From assembly GCA_964605235.1 (NCBI GenBank), contig CAZSBB010000019.1:49295-113294 (forward strand): a stretch of 64,000 nucleotides of DNA, read 5' to 3'. The position numbers and the translations under genes were made by a program. Source of the stretch: CAZSBB01 sp964605235. Its GTDB lineage: Bacteria; Planctomycetota; Phycisphaerae; Phycisphaerales; Phycisphaeraceae. Positions 25,390-33,486 of this stretch are shown in pieces. Position 1 is the stretch's first letter, and each line of letters begins with the position of its first letter. The notes under the pieces are model-generated. The model did no database searches, had not been told where the DNA came from, and saw only the letters and a list, made by a program, of their open reading frames with translations.

Positions 25390-28113
25390 ATGAGCTTTCC
25401 CGACCTGCCCGCCATGCTCGACGAACTGCGCCTGCCCGACGGCCGCATGGGCGCGAGCTTCGATCAACTGAACCACGGCCGGAGCATCGTCCGCACCGCC
25501 GACGGCCGGTGGATCGTCGTCGGCAGCGCCGATCGACATCAGCTTGCGCAATGGCGCCGGCTCAAGCTGTGGACCGCACCCGCCTCTGCCGACCGCGGCG
25601 AGCAGTTCACCCCGCCCGTCGCGCTGCTGGACTTTCGCCCCCAGCATTCCTTCACGCCCGTGCTCAGTGAGGAGAGCTTCCTCGGCTCCGCAGCGTTGCA
25701 CATCGACGCCGGCGATCGGCTTACGCTGTTTTATGACACGGATCAGGGCGTGCGCAGCCGCTCCATCGCACTCCAACCGGGCGACCTGACGCCGCAGCTC
25801 ACGCAGGCAGGCAACTGGTCCGCGCCAAGATCGTGGACCGCTCCCGGTGCGCGGCTGGCGGAAGTGATCGGCAATCCTGCCGGCGCGCTGGAACTGTTCT
25901 ACACCGATGACGCGGGGCTGTGGTGGAGGTCATCCGACGGCGAACCCCAGCATCTGGCGCCGCACGCGCTGCACCCCAGCGCGTTTGTCGATCGCGCCGG
26001 CGTCACGCATGTCGCGTTTGAACAGCATCGCCTGCTGTATTACCTGCGGCGCGCTGCGGACGCTTCCACTTTCACCAATCGCGCGGGACAGCCGAAGCCG
26101 GAGCTGGTCGCTCAATTCTGCAGCAGTTTTCCCTCATTGGCAGTCACTGACACAGGACAAGTGGTGATCGCATATCAGGGCGAAGGCAAGGCGGTGCTCA
26201 AGGACTATCCGCAGTTGTACGCCCAGATGCGTGCGGCCGGCGGTTCCACCATTTCCTACGCGGTGCTGACCGACGCCGGCTGGCGGCGCACGGATCTGCT
26301 GCGTTCGAGCGAAGTTCTGCTCAAGCGTCGGCCGCACCATCGCAAGCCGCAGAAGGACCCGCGCTTCATTGCGCATCTGGAAGAGCTGTGGCGCCCGAGC
26401 TTGAGCGTGGACCGGCATGGCGTGGTGTGGATGTTCTGGAGCAACACCACCCGCCGGCATGTGTATTTCAGCCGATTTCTGGGGGAATCCTTCACCGCGC
26501 CGCTGGAAGCCGTCGGCCCGCTGGACGCGCTGGAGCGCCCCGTGCTGGTGCAGAAGGACGCCACGCGCCACGAGCGCCTGGGCGTGCTGACGGTCGGGCT
26601 GGGCGGCTGGCACTTCGACAGCCTGCCGGTGCCCACGCTTGAGCAGCCGGCGCGCCGCGTGGTGTTCCTCGACCAACTGGAACTGATCGAAAGCCGCGGC
26701 CTGACGCAACAAGTCGGCCAACTGCGCAAGCACCCTCAGCCGCTGTTTGGGCATGGCCTGCCCGGCCCACGACCCACGGAAAACCCCTGCTGGCTCGAAG
26801 CCTTCCGCGAGGGCGAAGCGTTTGCCATGCACCTCATGTATGTCGATGGCGTGGACCGCTGTTGCAGTTTGCCCGCGCGCCTGCATTCAGACGATGGACT
26901 GACCTGGCGTGAAGGCGCACGGGCGGATGACCGCGATTGGACGCTCGACGGCGCGCCGTTTCCCAACGGCTTCTGGCGGCCGATCTTCCTGCGTGATGAT
27001 GCGGAGCCGGATGCGCAGCAGCGTTACAAAGGTTTGCTGGGCGATTACCGCTACGCCGGCGAGGTGGAGCTGCGCTATCACAGCGTGGTCGTCTCGCCCG
27101 ACGGCAAACACTGGCGGCGCGTGCCGAACCTCCAGCCCGTCTGCTGCGGCGACATCAGCGTGCCCAGCCATCTGCTGCGTGATGATGACGACCCCGACCC
27201 CACCCGGCGGTACAAGTTCCTCTGCGTGCCCGGCTCCATGGCGGGGCGCGGCGTGGCGCTGTTTACCAGTCCCGACCTGCTGCACTGGAACGCCCCGCGC
27301 TGGCTGCGCGAAGACCCCAACGATCCGCTCTCGCCTTGGTGTCCTTTCCCCACCGGCCCGCTGCCGCTGGACCCCGACGGCGGGGAAAATCCCTGGGAGG
27401 AAGAACTCCATGATGCTGCCATCTGGCGTGAGAACCGCCTGCTGATGTTCCACTATGACGCGTTCTACCTGGGCGCCAATCAGCACACGCAAAAGGCGCT
27501 GGCGGTGTCGCGCGACGGCCGGCACTTCTGGCGCGTGCAGCGCGGGGCGATCAACCTGCCCAATGGCGCAGCCGGCGATTTCGACTCCGGGCGCGTGCGC
27601 ACCGTGCCGCCGGTGCGGGTGGGCGATGAGCTGTGGTTTTATTACTGCGGCATGCCCGCGAGCTATTTCGACAACCCGGATGAGCCGGGCTACAAGCCGG
27701 CGTTGTTCGCCAATGCGTGGGGCCAGGAGGTCGCGGGGCTGCGGCAATTGCAGCGGCCGTGGAAGGTGGGACTGGCGAAGCTGCGCGCTGATGGCTGGGC
27801 GTACCTGCAGATGCAGCGTGAAGTGGAGGAAGCGAGCGCGACGACGATCACGCTGAAACCTGCGGGCGGCAGGCTGGTGGTGAACGGCATCGGTCTGGGC
27901 ACGGCCGGGCTGAGCGTGGCGGTGCTGGATGCGGTCACGCGCCAGCCGTTGCCGGGGTATGGCTTTGACGAATGCCAGTGCAGCGCCGCCGACGGGGTGA
28001 ATGTGCCGGTGCGCTGGGGCGCGCGGGCGGCGTTGCCGACGGGCGCGGTGCGGCTGGCGTTTCGGTTTCGGGATCTGCGGGCGAAGTTGTTTGCGTTTGA
28101 GGTGGTGGGGTAG
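25390..28113 (+). CDS. Large double beta-propeller protein, sialidase/GH32-43-like, no signal peptide
   Basis: 907 residues. The first half (to about 420) shows repeated BNR-like strands (SxDxxxxW, FRPQHSFTPVL) as in sialidase-type propellers. The second half (about 450-800) resembles five-bladed GH32/GH43/GH117-type propellers, with segments such as FRPIFLRDD, HDAAIWREN and AGDFDSGRVR. A beta-sandwich-like tail follows from about 815. I cannot fix catalytic acids with confidence. No export signal is visible, which is odd for such a protein. It is probably a glycosidase or glycan-binding protein of carbohydrate use. It stands alone upstream of the minus-strand sulfatase, with 68 bp between the convergent ends. 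Confidence 0.6.
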   Translation: MSFPDLPAMLDELRLPDGRMGASFDQLNHGRSIVRTADGRWIVVGSADRHQLAQWRRLKLWTAPASADRGEQFTPPVALLDFRPQHSFTPVLSEESFLGSAALHIDAGDRLTLFYDTDQGVRSRSIALQPGDLTPQLTQAGNWSAPRSWTAPGARLAEVIGNPAGALELFYTDDAGLWWRSSDGEPQHLAPHALHPSAFVDRAGVTHVAFEQHRLLYYLRRAADASTFTNRAGQPKPELVAQFCSSFPSLAVTDTGQVVIAYQGEGKAVLKDYPQLYAQMRAAGGSTISYAVLTDAGWRRTDLLRSSEVLLKRRPHHRKPQKDPRFIAHLEELWRPSLSVDRHGVVWMFWSNTTRRHVYFSRFLGESFTAPLEAVGPLDALERPVLVQKDATRHERLGVLTVGLGGWHFDSLPVPTLEQPARRVVFLDQLELIESRGLTQQVGQLRKHPQPLFGHGLPGPRPTENPCWLEAFREGEAFAMHLMYVDGVDRCCSLPARLHSDDGLTWREGARADDRDWTLDGAPFPNGFWRPIFLRDDAEPDAQQRYKGLLGDYRYAGEVELRYHSVVVSPDGKHWRRVPNLQPVCCGDISVPSHLLRDDDDPDPTRRYKFLCVPGSMAGRGVALFTSPDLLHWNAPRWLREDPNDPLSPWCPFPTGPLPLDPDGGENPWEEELHDAAIWRENRLLMFHYDAFYLGANQHTQKALAVSRDGRHFWRVQRGAINLPNGAAGDFDSGRVRTVPPVRVGDELWFYYCGMPASYFDNPDEPGYKPALFANAWGQEVAGLRQLQRPWKVGLAKLRADGWAYLQMQREVEEASATTITLKPAGGRLVVNGIGLGTAGLSVAVLDAVTRQPLPGYGFDECQCSAADGVNVPVRWGARAALPTGAVRLAFRFRDLRAKLFAFEVVG

Positions 28114-28181
28114 GGGCAGAGCGCGGCGAGCGAGCTCGCCGGCTAAGCGGGGGAAACTTCCGGGGGATGGTGCGTCAAGGG

Positions 28182-29699
28182 TTATGCGTTGGCGATGCGG
28201 GGCATGCGCATGGGTTCGCGGCGCATCTCGGCGTTGACGAATTGCTGCATCAGGTCCGCTTTGACGCCGGCGAATTTCGGGTCATCCCAGTGGTTGATCA
28301 CCTCGGCGGGTTGCTCGGCCAGGTCGTAGAGTTCGCCGTAGGGGTGATCGCGGTAGACCGTCATTTTGTAGCGTTCGGTGATGAAGGAGCGCATGTGGAT
28401 GGCGGTGGGCTGATGGCGGTGTTCGCAGATGACATGATCGCGGGCGCTGGGGGATGAGCCGCGCCACACGTCGAGTTGATTGACGCCCTGCATGACGCCG
28501 GGGATCGGCGCGCCGGCCGCGGCGAGGAAGGTGCTGGGCAGGTCGATGAGCGCTTGCAGCGACGCACTGCTGGAGCCGGCGGCGACCTGTCCGGGCCAGC
28601 GCACGAGGAAGGGCAGCTTGATGAGGTCTTCGTACAGGTGGGCGGCCTTGGCGGTCAGGCCATGCTGTCCGAGGAAATGGCCGTGGTCGGTGGTGAAGAC
28701 GACGATGGTGTGGTCGGCAATGCCCAGGCGGTCGAGTTCGTCGATGATGCGCCCGATCTGCTGATCCATGAAGCTGGTCATGCCGTAGTAAATCGCCATG
28801 TCCTGGCGAATTTTGGCTTCATTCTGCATCTGGCCATGGAAGCCGTGGTTGCCAAACGGCGTTTCCTTGTAGACCGACCAGTCGGCGTGGGGGTCGCGGG
28901 TCATGGCGAAGTGCGGCGGTTTGTCCGCCAGTTCGCCATCGATGTACTTGCCGATGGGCATGTCCGCCGGGTCGTACATGGTGTCCCACGGCTCGGGCAC
29001 GACGTAGGGCGGATGCGGGTCGTGAAAGCTCGCCCAGCAGAAGAACGGGCGTTGCTCGGAGACATGCTGGCGCATGTAGTCGATGGTTTTGTCAGCGGTC
29101 CAGGTGGAGTAGTGCAGTTCCTGGGGCAGGTTCCACTTGCCGTAGCGTTTGGGGGCCTGCGGATCGGGCGGATAGGAGAGGAAGTAATCGCGCCAGTTCT
29201 TGAAGCCCTTGCTTTCCATCCACAGGGCGTAGTGCTGGCCGGTGTGGGCTTCGTCGCCGTGCATGCGCGCGGTTTCGACAAAGCGGAAGCCGTACCACGG
29301 GCCGCGGAAATTTTCCCAGTAGTTCAGGTCGCGCAGCACCGGCTGACACTCGATGGACTCCATGCCCGGCTGGGTTGCCAGCGGCTGGAAGTGCGCTTTG
29401 CCGATGAGCGAGGTGACGTAGCCGTGCTGCTGCAGCGCGTCGCCGACGGTGGGCACGTCTTCGTAGAGCTTGGTGCCCAGCGACCATGCGCCGTGCCAGC
29501 TTGGATACATGCCGGTGATCAGGGTGGATCGGCTGGGCGTGCAGGTGGGGTTGTTGCAGTACGCGCGGGTGAAGTTGCAACCCTCGCGCGCCAGGCGATC
29601 AAGCGCCGGCGTTTTGATGTGCGGGTTGGCGAACCCCAGGGTGTCGTAGTGCTGCTGATCGGATGTGATGAGAAGGATGTTGGGTCGGGTGCGGCTCAT
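28182..29699 (-). CDS. Type I (formylglycine) sulfatase
   Basis: 505 residues, alkaline-phosphatase superfamily. The N-terminal NILLITSDQQHYDTLG supplies metal ligands. The sulfatase signature C-T-P-S-R begins at C53, the cysteine that is converted to formylglycine. TDHGHFLGQHGL holds the later metal and His residues. It hydrolyses sulfate esters, probably on a sulfated polysaccharide or sugar. No signal peptide is apparent, so it may act inside the cell on imported oligomers. Start chosen at ATG 29699, with TACAAT 8 nt upstream and no Shine-Dalgarno, so nearly leaderless. It lies downstream of the Gfo/Idh gene on the same strand, with a repeat between them. Confidence 0.92.
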   Translation of the reverse strand: MSRTRPNILLITSDQQHYDTLGFANPHIKTPALDRLAREGCNFTRAYCNNPTCTPSRSTLITGMYPSWHGAWSLGTKLYEDVPTVGDALQQHGYVTSLIGKAHFQPLATQPGMESIECQPVLRDLNYWENFRGPWYGFRFVETARMHGDEAHTGQHYALWMESKGFKNWRDYFLSYPPDPQAPKRYGKWNLPQELHYSTWTADKTIDYMRQHVSEQRPFFCWASFHDPHPPYVVPEPWDTMYDPADMPIGKYIDGELADKPPHFAMTRDPHADWSVYKETPFGNHGFHGQMQNEAKIRQDMAIYYGMTSFMDQQIGRIIDELDRLGIADHTIVVFTTDHGHFLGQHGLTAKAAHLYEDLIKLPFLVRWPGQVAAGSSSASLQALIDLPSTFLAAAGAPIPGVMQGVNQLDVWRGSSPSARDHVICEHRHQPTAIHMRSFITERYKMTVYRDHPYGELYDLAEQPAEVINHWDDPKFAGVKADLMQQFVNAEMRREPMRMPRIANA

Positions 29700-29834
29700 G
29701 AGATCAGATTGTAGAAACTTCCCGCGCATGCTGACGCGGAACGGGTGGGCGCAGAGTCAGCGTCCATGCAAAACGCCAAGACCGCCGCGGCGCTTCGGCA
29801 AGTCCATCGCCGCAGCGACCGTCAGTAAAAAAAA

Positions 29835-29924
29835 TCTCGCACAGAGACACAGAGGCACAGAGCATGGGCCTCAGACACGCAATCGGAATGGTCTGATCTC
29901 CGTGTTCTCCGTGGCTCTGTGAGA
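29835..29924. repeat. CACAGAG-type palindromic element, copy 1
   Basis: Arms TCTCGCACAGAGACACAGAGG and the mirrored CTCCGTGGCTCTGTGAGA. About 90 bp, between the Gfo/Idh oxidoreductase and the sulfatase, inside what may be one transcript. Confidence 0.75.
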
Positions 29925-29942
29925 AACCGGTCTTGTCGGTTC

Positions 29943-30992
29943 TCAGCCGTATTTGGCTTTGACCGCCTTGCCCGCCTTGGCGCTCTGGTTGGCGAGGTCG
30001 AGGATGTGGATCGGCCGGCGTGCCCATTGCGGGGTGATGATGAGCTCTTTCTGCCCGGTGAGATATTGGGCGATGTTCTTGTAGAACAGCTCGCCGCGGG
30101 TCTTGAAATGGTTGCCGGTTTTGGTGACCAGTTGGCCCTTGCGGTCGGGCTTGACGAGCGTCCATTCCTTCCAGTTGATCAGGTACGCCCCGCCGGTGCC
30201 GTGGATGGTCAGGATGTTGGGCTGCGGGGCGGCGCGCAGCGTGGAGATGGAGAGGTTGACATACGCGCCATTGGCGAAGCGCACCAGCGCGGCCGCGTCG
30301 TCTTCGTTGCAGTCGTTTTTCCACGGGTGCGTCTTGGGCATCTTGCTGGCCCAGTGGCCGTGGTGCGCGAAGCCGGTGACTTCGACGACTTCGCTGGGGA
30401 TGAGCTGCAGGCAGTATTCCAGCAGGTGCACGCCCCAGTCGTACAGCACGCCGCCGGAGATGGTCTTGCTGGTGCGCCACCAGTCGCGCGGCATGCTGTA
30501 GCCGCCCATCTGCGCGTCGATGCGATACACCTCGCCGATGACGCCCTTCTTCACCACCTGATCGACGGCACGGAGAATCCAGCCGTCCCAGTGGCGGTTG
30601 TGATAGGTGCTGACCATGACCTTGTGCTTGCCCGCCAGCTTGATCAGGTCATCCGCCTGCGCGGTGGTGATGACGAACGGCTTCTCGGTGACCACGTGCT
30701 TGCCCGCCTTGACGCACTTGACCGCCAGGGGGTGATGCAGGTTGTGCGGGGTGATGTGCGCCAGCAGGTTCACGTCCGACTTCTTGAGCATCTCGTCGAC
30801 GAAGCCATAGGTCTCGATGCCCGGCCACTCGGTCTTGGCGACTTCCAGGCGCGCGGGGTCGACTTCGCAGACGGCGTACGGCGTCATGCCCGCCATCTTC
30901 ATCTGGGTCAGGTGCGCCTTGCCCATGTTGAAAGCCCCGCCGTAGCCGATCACGCCGACCTTGATGTCCTTCGCTTTGGCAAACCGTTGCAT
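29943..30992 (-). CDS. Gfo/Idh/MocA-family oxidoreductase
   Basis: 349 residues. The N-terminal Rossmann segment VGVIGYGGAFNMGKAH binds NAD(P). EKPF, with its lysine, is the family signature near residue 100, and the C-terminal alpha/beta domain includes GGVLYDWGVHLLEY with the usual Asp and His. Members oxidise or reduce sugars, inositols or amino sugars. Start set at ATG 30992 with AAGGA upstream. It is divergent from the LacI regulator across 436 bp and upstream of the sulfatase, which suggests a carbohydrate-catabolic unit. The substrate cannot be read from sequence. Confidence 0.92.
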   Translation of the reverse strand: MQRFAKAKDIKVGVIGYGGAFNMGKAHLTQMKMAGMTPYAVCEVDPARLEVAKTEWPGIETYGFVDEMLKKSDVNLLAHITPHNLHHPLAVKCVKAGKHVVTEKPFVITTAQADDLIKLAGKHKVMVSTYHNRHWDGWILRAVDQVVKKGVIGEVYRIDAQMGGYSMPRDWWRTSKTISGGVLYDWGVHLLEYCLQLIPSEVVEVTGFAHHGHWASKMPKTHPWKNDCNEDDAAALVRFANGAYVNLSISTLRAAPQPNILTIHGTGGAYLINWKEWTLVKPDRKGQLVTKTGNHFKTRGELFYKNIAQYLTGQKELIITPQWARRPIHILDLANQSAKAGKAVKAKYG

Positions 30993-31428
30993 GGCCGAGT
31001 TCCTTGGGTAGCAGGAAAGAAGTAAAGCGCGACAGGATACCAGCGGGGTAGGTAGGGGCAAACGGCGCGCGGCGGATGGTGCTCAGGGACGAAACGCCCA
31101 GACGCGCGCCAAAGCACATGAGCAGTTGGGACTCCCTCAAACGGGCAGCCCATGCCGCGCCCTCGACCTGCCCGGGCGGGTGACGCAGGCGAGGCGAGAT
31201 CGCCGCCGGGTCCGCTGCTGCCGCCGCAGCCTTGGCTGAGGTGTTCCGGCTACGCAGGAAACAATACAGGAATCCGTCAAGCAGGCCTGCCCGGACGATG
31301 CGCTTGCCCTGGTGGACCGGCGGACGGCTTTGTGTTAACTAAATTTCACTTGACAGAACCATAAACATTAATAAATTCAATGCCGGTTGTTTAGCTCAGT
31401 TGCCCCGCCCGACGCTCGAGGGAGCTTC
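30993..31428. other. Intergenic region between divergent Gfo/Idh and LacI genes
   Basis: 436 bp. The first two-thirds is G+C-rich with no credible gene; the short plus-strand frame at 31152-31364 has no start signal and repetitive Pro/Arg content. The last 100 bp is strongly A+T-rich and holds the promoter below. I could not find a symmetric LacI-type operator. Confidence 0.6.
31350..31377 (+). promoter_or_regulatory. Sigma-70-like promoter for the LacI-led operon
   Basis: A perfect TTGACA (31350-31355), a 16-nt spacer and TAAATT (31372-31377), within an A+T-rich stretch that stands out in this genome. The leader would be about 45 nt, ending in GGGAG 4 nt before ATG 31429. Confidence 0.55.
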
Positions 31429-32502
31429 ATGTCGCGCTCTAGTGCAAAATCCGTGACGCTGCGGGACATCGCCCGGGAAGCAGAGGTGTCGGTGGCGGCT
31501 GTTTCGCTGGCGCTGCGCGGACATCCCTCGGTCAGTCATGACACCCGCCGGCGGATCAAGCGCATCAGCGAGCGGATGCACTACGCACCGACCCGCCGAC
31601 GTCCAATCGCGGCGGAAGCAGGGTCAGTGACCCGGATCGGCCTGGTGTTCAGCGGACTGGAGCGGTCCGAGTCGGTCGCGGAACTGCTCAATGTGCTGGG
31701 GGCCGTCGGGGACCGGCGCGAGCTGTCGGTGGAAGTGGTGCGTTCGATCGAAGGCACGCAGGGGGGCGTGCTCGGCTCGCTGGCGGCGCAAGCCAGTCGA
31801 TATGCCGGGCTGCTGGTGGCAGGTCATCTGCGGACCACCGAAGTTGAGTATCTGCTGCGAATCGAGACCCCCTGGGTGGTGATGGGGATGGTGGAAGGCA
31901 CGCCACCGCCCGCCTGTCGGATGGTGATGGCGGATATGGTCGGCGCCGCCCGGGCGTTGACCGGGCGACTGCTCGCCGGCGGCCACAAAGCTGTGGGATT
32001 TTTCTGCGGGCCGACCGTGCCGGGGTTGTGGAATCATCAATGGCTGCTGGGCTATCTGCAGGCGCACCAGTTGGCGGGATGCCCGGTCGAGCCCGCCCGG
32101 GTGCTGACCAATCTGGCGGTGCCGGTGCATGAAGTGGGAACCCGGGCCGCCGAGCTGTTCGCAGCCATGCCCGACCGCCCCAGTGCCTATGTCACGCCGA
32201 CGATTTTCGCCGCCACGCGCTTTCTGGTGCGCAGTTGGAAACTCGGCTCGCGCCTCGACGCCGCGGCGGTGCTGTCGGGGGGCACGCTCGAACAGGCGCG
32301 GGATTGCCACGGCGAAAGCCTGCCCCTGGCGCGGCTGAACCATCGCCGCCTGGCGCAGGTGGCGGTCGCCGCCCTGGTGGAAGCCATTGAACAACCTGAT
32401 TTGCCCGTGGTTACTCGTCTCCTGCCCGTCGAGTTCACGCCCGGTGCGGAAACCGGGGGCGGCGTGCCGGAATGGCTGGGTTCTCCGATGGCACTGCATT
32501 GA
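31429..32502 (+). CDS. LacI-family transcriptional regulator
   Basis: 357 residues. The N-terminal helix-turn-helix VTLRDIAREAEVSVAAVSLAL and the hinge helix reaching RRRIKRISERM are classical LacI. A periplasmic-binding-like effector domain follows from about residue 60. The effector is unknown but should be a sugar or sugar derivative, given the neighbours. It heads a plus-strand run with the prepilin-like gene (12 nt gap) and two DUF4838-type genes, and may control both these and the divergent Gfo/Idh-sulfatase unit. Confidence 0.92.
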   Translation: MSRSSAKSVTLRDIAREAEVSVAAVSLALRGHPSVSHDTRRRIKRISERMHYAPTRRRPIAAEAGSVTRIGLVFSGLERSESVAELLNVLGAVGDRRELSVEVVRSIEGTQGGVLGSLAAQASRYAGLLVAGHLRTTEVEYLLRIETPWVVMGMVEGTPPPACRMVMADMVGAARALTGRLLAGGHKAVGFFCGPTVPGLWNHQWLLGYLQAHQLAGCPVEPARVLTNLAVPVHEVGTRAAELFAAMPDRPSAYVTPTIFAATRFLVRSWKLGSRLDAAAVLSGGTLEQARDCHGESLPLARLNHRRLAQVAVAALVEAIEQPDLPVVTRLLPVEFTPGAETGGGVPEWLGSPMALH

Positions 32503-32514
32503 AAGGATCCCGAT

Positions 32515-33384
32515 ATGGCGCAGTCCGGCTCTGGTTCGCGTGCGGCTGGCGCGGGCTTCACCCTGATCGAACTGCTGGTGGTCATATCGATCATCGCCCT
32601 GCTGATCTCCCTGCTGTTGCCCAGCCTGGCGGCGGCTCGGGAAAGCGCCCGGCGACTGGCGTGCGGCAGCAATGTCAAGCAACTGACCTTCGCCCTGCTG
32701 GCGCTGGCGAGCGAGCAGAACCAGTGGATCGCCCAGAACCAGTCGGGCAATCCCGGACCCGGCGTGACCAACACCGTCGGCTCGGTGACCTATCAGGGCT
32801 ACATCCCCTGGCCGGTTCGCTTGCGCCCGTACCTGAGCCAACGCACCACCACGCCCACCGCCAGCGACCCGGCGACCACCAGCTGGAATGATGACCAGCT
32901 CACCGGCTGGACCGCCGGCACCAACGGTTGTCCGTCCAAGACCGGCCTGTGGTACAGCTTCGGCATCAATACCGCCTTCGATGGCGGCCCCGGCTGGTGG
33001 GTCGGCAGCGGCGCCGGGGCCTACAGCGGCGGCTACGGCGGCAAGCCGGTCATGCACTCGCTCAACGAAGTCCGCAGCACCACCCGCGTCTTCCTGCTCG
33101 CCGACTGCGCCCAGACTTACGCCCCCTTCCAGTGGACGCAGTTCGATGACATGTTCACCGACTCGCCCTACGTCCCGAGCCTGGGCAGCAAAACCCGCCA
33201 CAGCCTCCAGGGACTGAACTTCTCCTACGTCGATGGTCATGCCGCGTTCATGGGTGCGCAGCAGAACGGCCCGACCTATGTGACCACCGCCTTCGCCTGG
33301 GCGATGGAACCCACTTCCTCCGACGCCTGGGCGTGGTATGGCGACAACGCCCCGGCGCGGGTCAACGGCATGTGGGCCCAGTAA
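32515..33384 (+). CDS. Prepilin-like protein with N-terminal methylation signal and H-X-DG motif
   Basis: 289 residues. The prepilin peptidase site is AAGAG|FTLIELLVV with cleavage after G14 and Glu at +5 (E19), followed by one hydrophobic helix. Near the C-terminus RHSLQGLNFSYVDGH is the 'H-X9-DG' pattern, here with 10 residues between His and Asp. It is secreted or membrane-anchored by the type II secretion/type IV pilus-like apparatus. Such proteins are abundant in Planctomycetota and Verrucomicrobiota; their function is unclear, with a pseudopilin or substrate-handling role proposed. Its place between LacI and two secreted glycan proteins suggests work at the cell surface. Confidence 0.9.
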   Translation: MAQSGSGSRAAGAGFTLIELLVVISIIALLISLLLPSLAAARESARRLACGSNVKQLTFALLALASEQNQWIAQNQSGNPGPGVTNTVGSVTYQGYIPWPVRLRPYLSQRTTTPTASDPATTSWNDDQLTGWTAGTNGCPSKTGLWYSFGINTAFDGGPGWWVGSGAGAYSGGYGGKPVMHSLNEVRSTTRVFLLADCAQTYAPFQWTQFDDMFTDSPYVPSLGSKTRHSLQGLNFSYVDGHAAFMGAQQNGPTYVTTAFAWAMEPTSSDAWAWYGDNAPARVNGMWAQ

Positions 33385-33486
33385 ACCCCCGGCCTCCCCG
33401 CCATCGCCCTGCGCCGCTGCGCTCCTGCGTTTCACTGCTGTATCCGCGCGCTTCGCGCCTCCTGGTCCTCCCGGAAAGCATCCTGC

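Noticed and set aside
31152..31364. A 70-residue frame upstream of the LacI gene
   Set aside because: Low-complexity Pro/Arg/Gly content and no ribosome-binding site; it runs into the promoter region.
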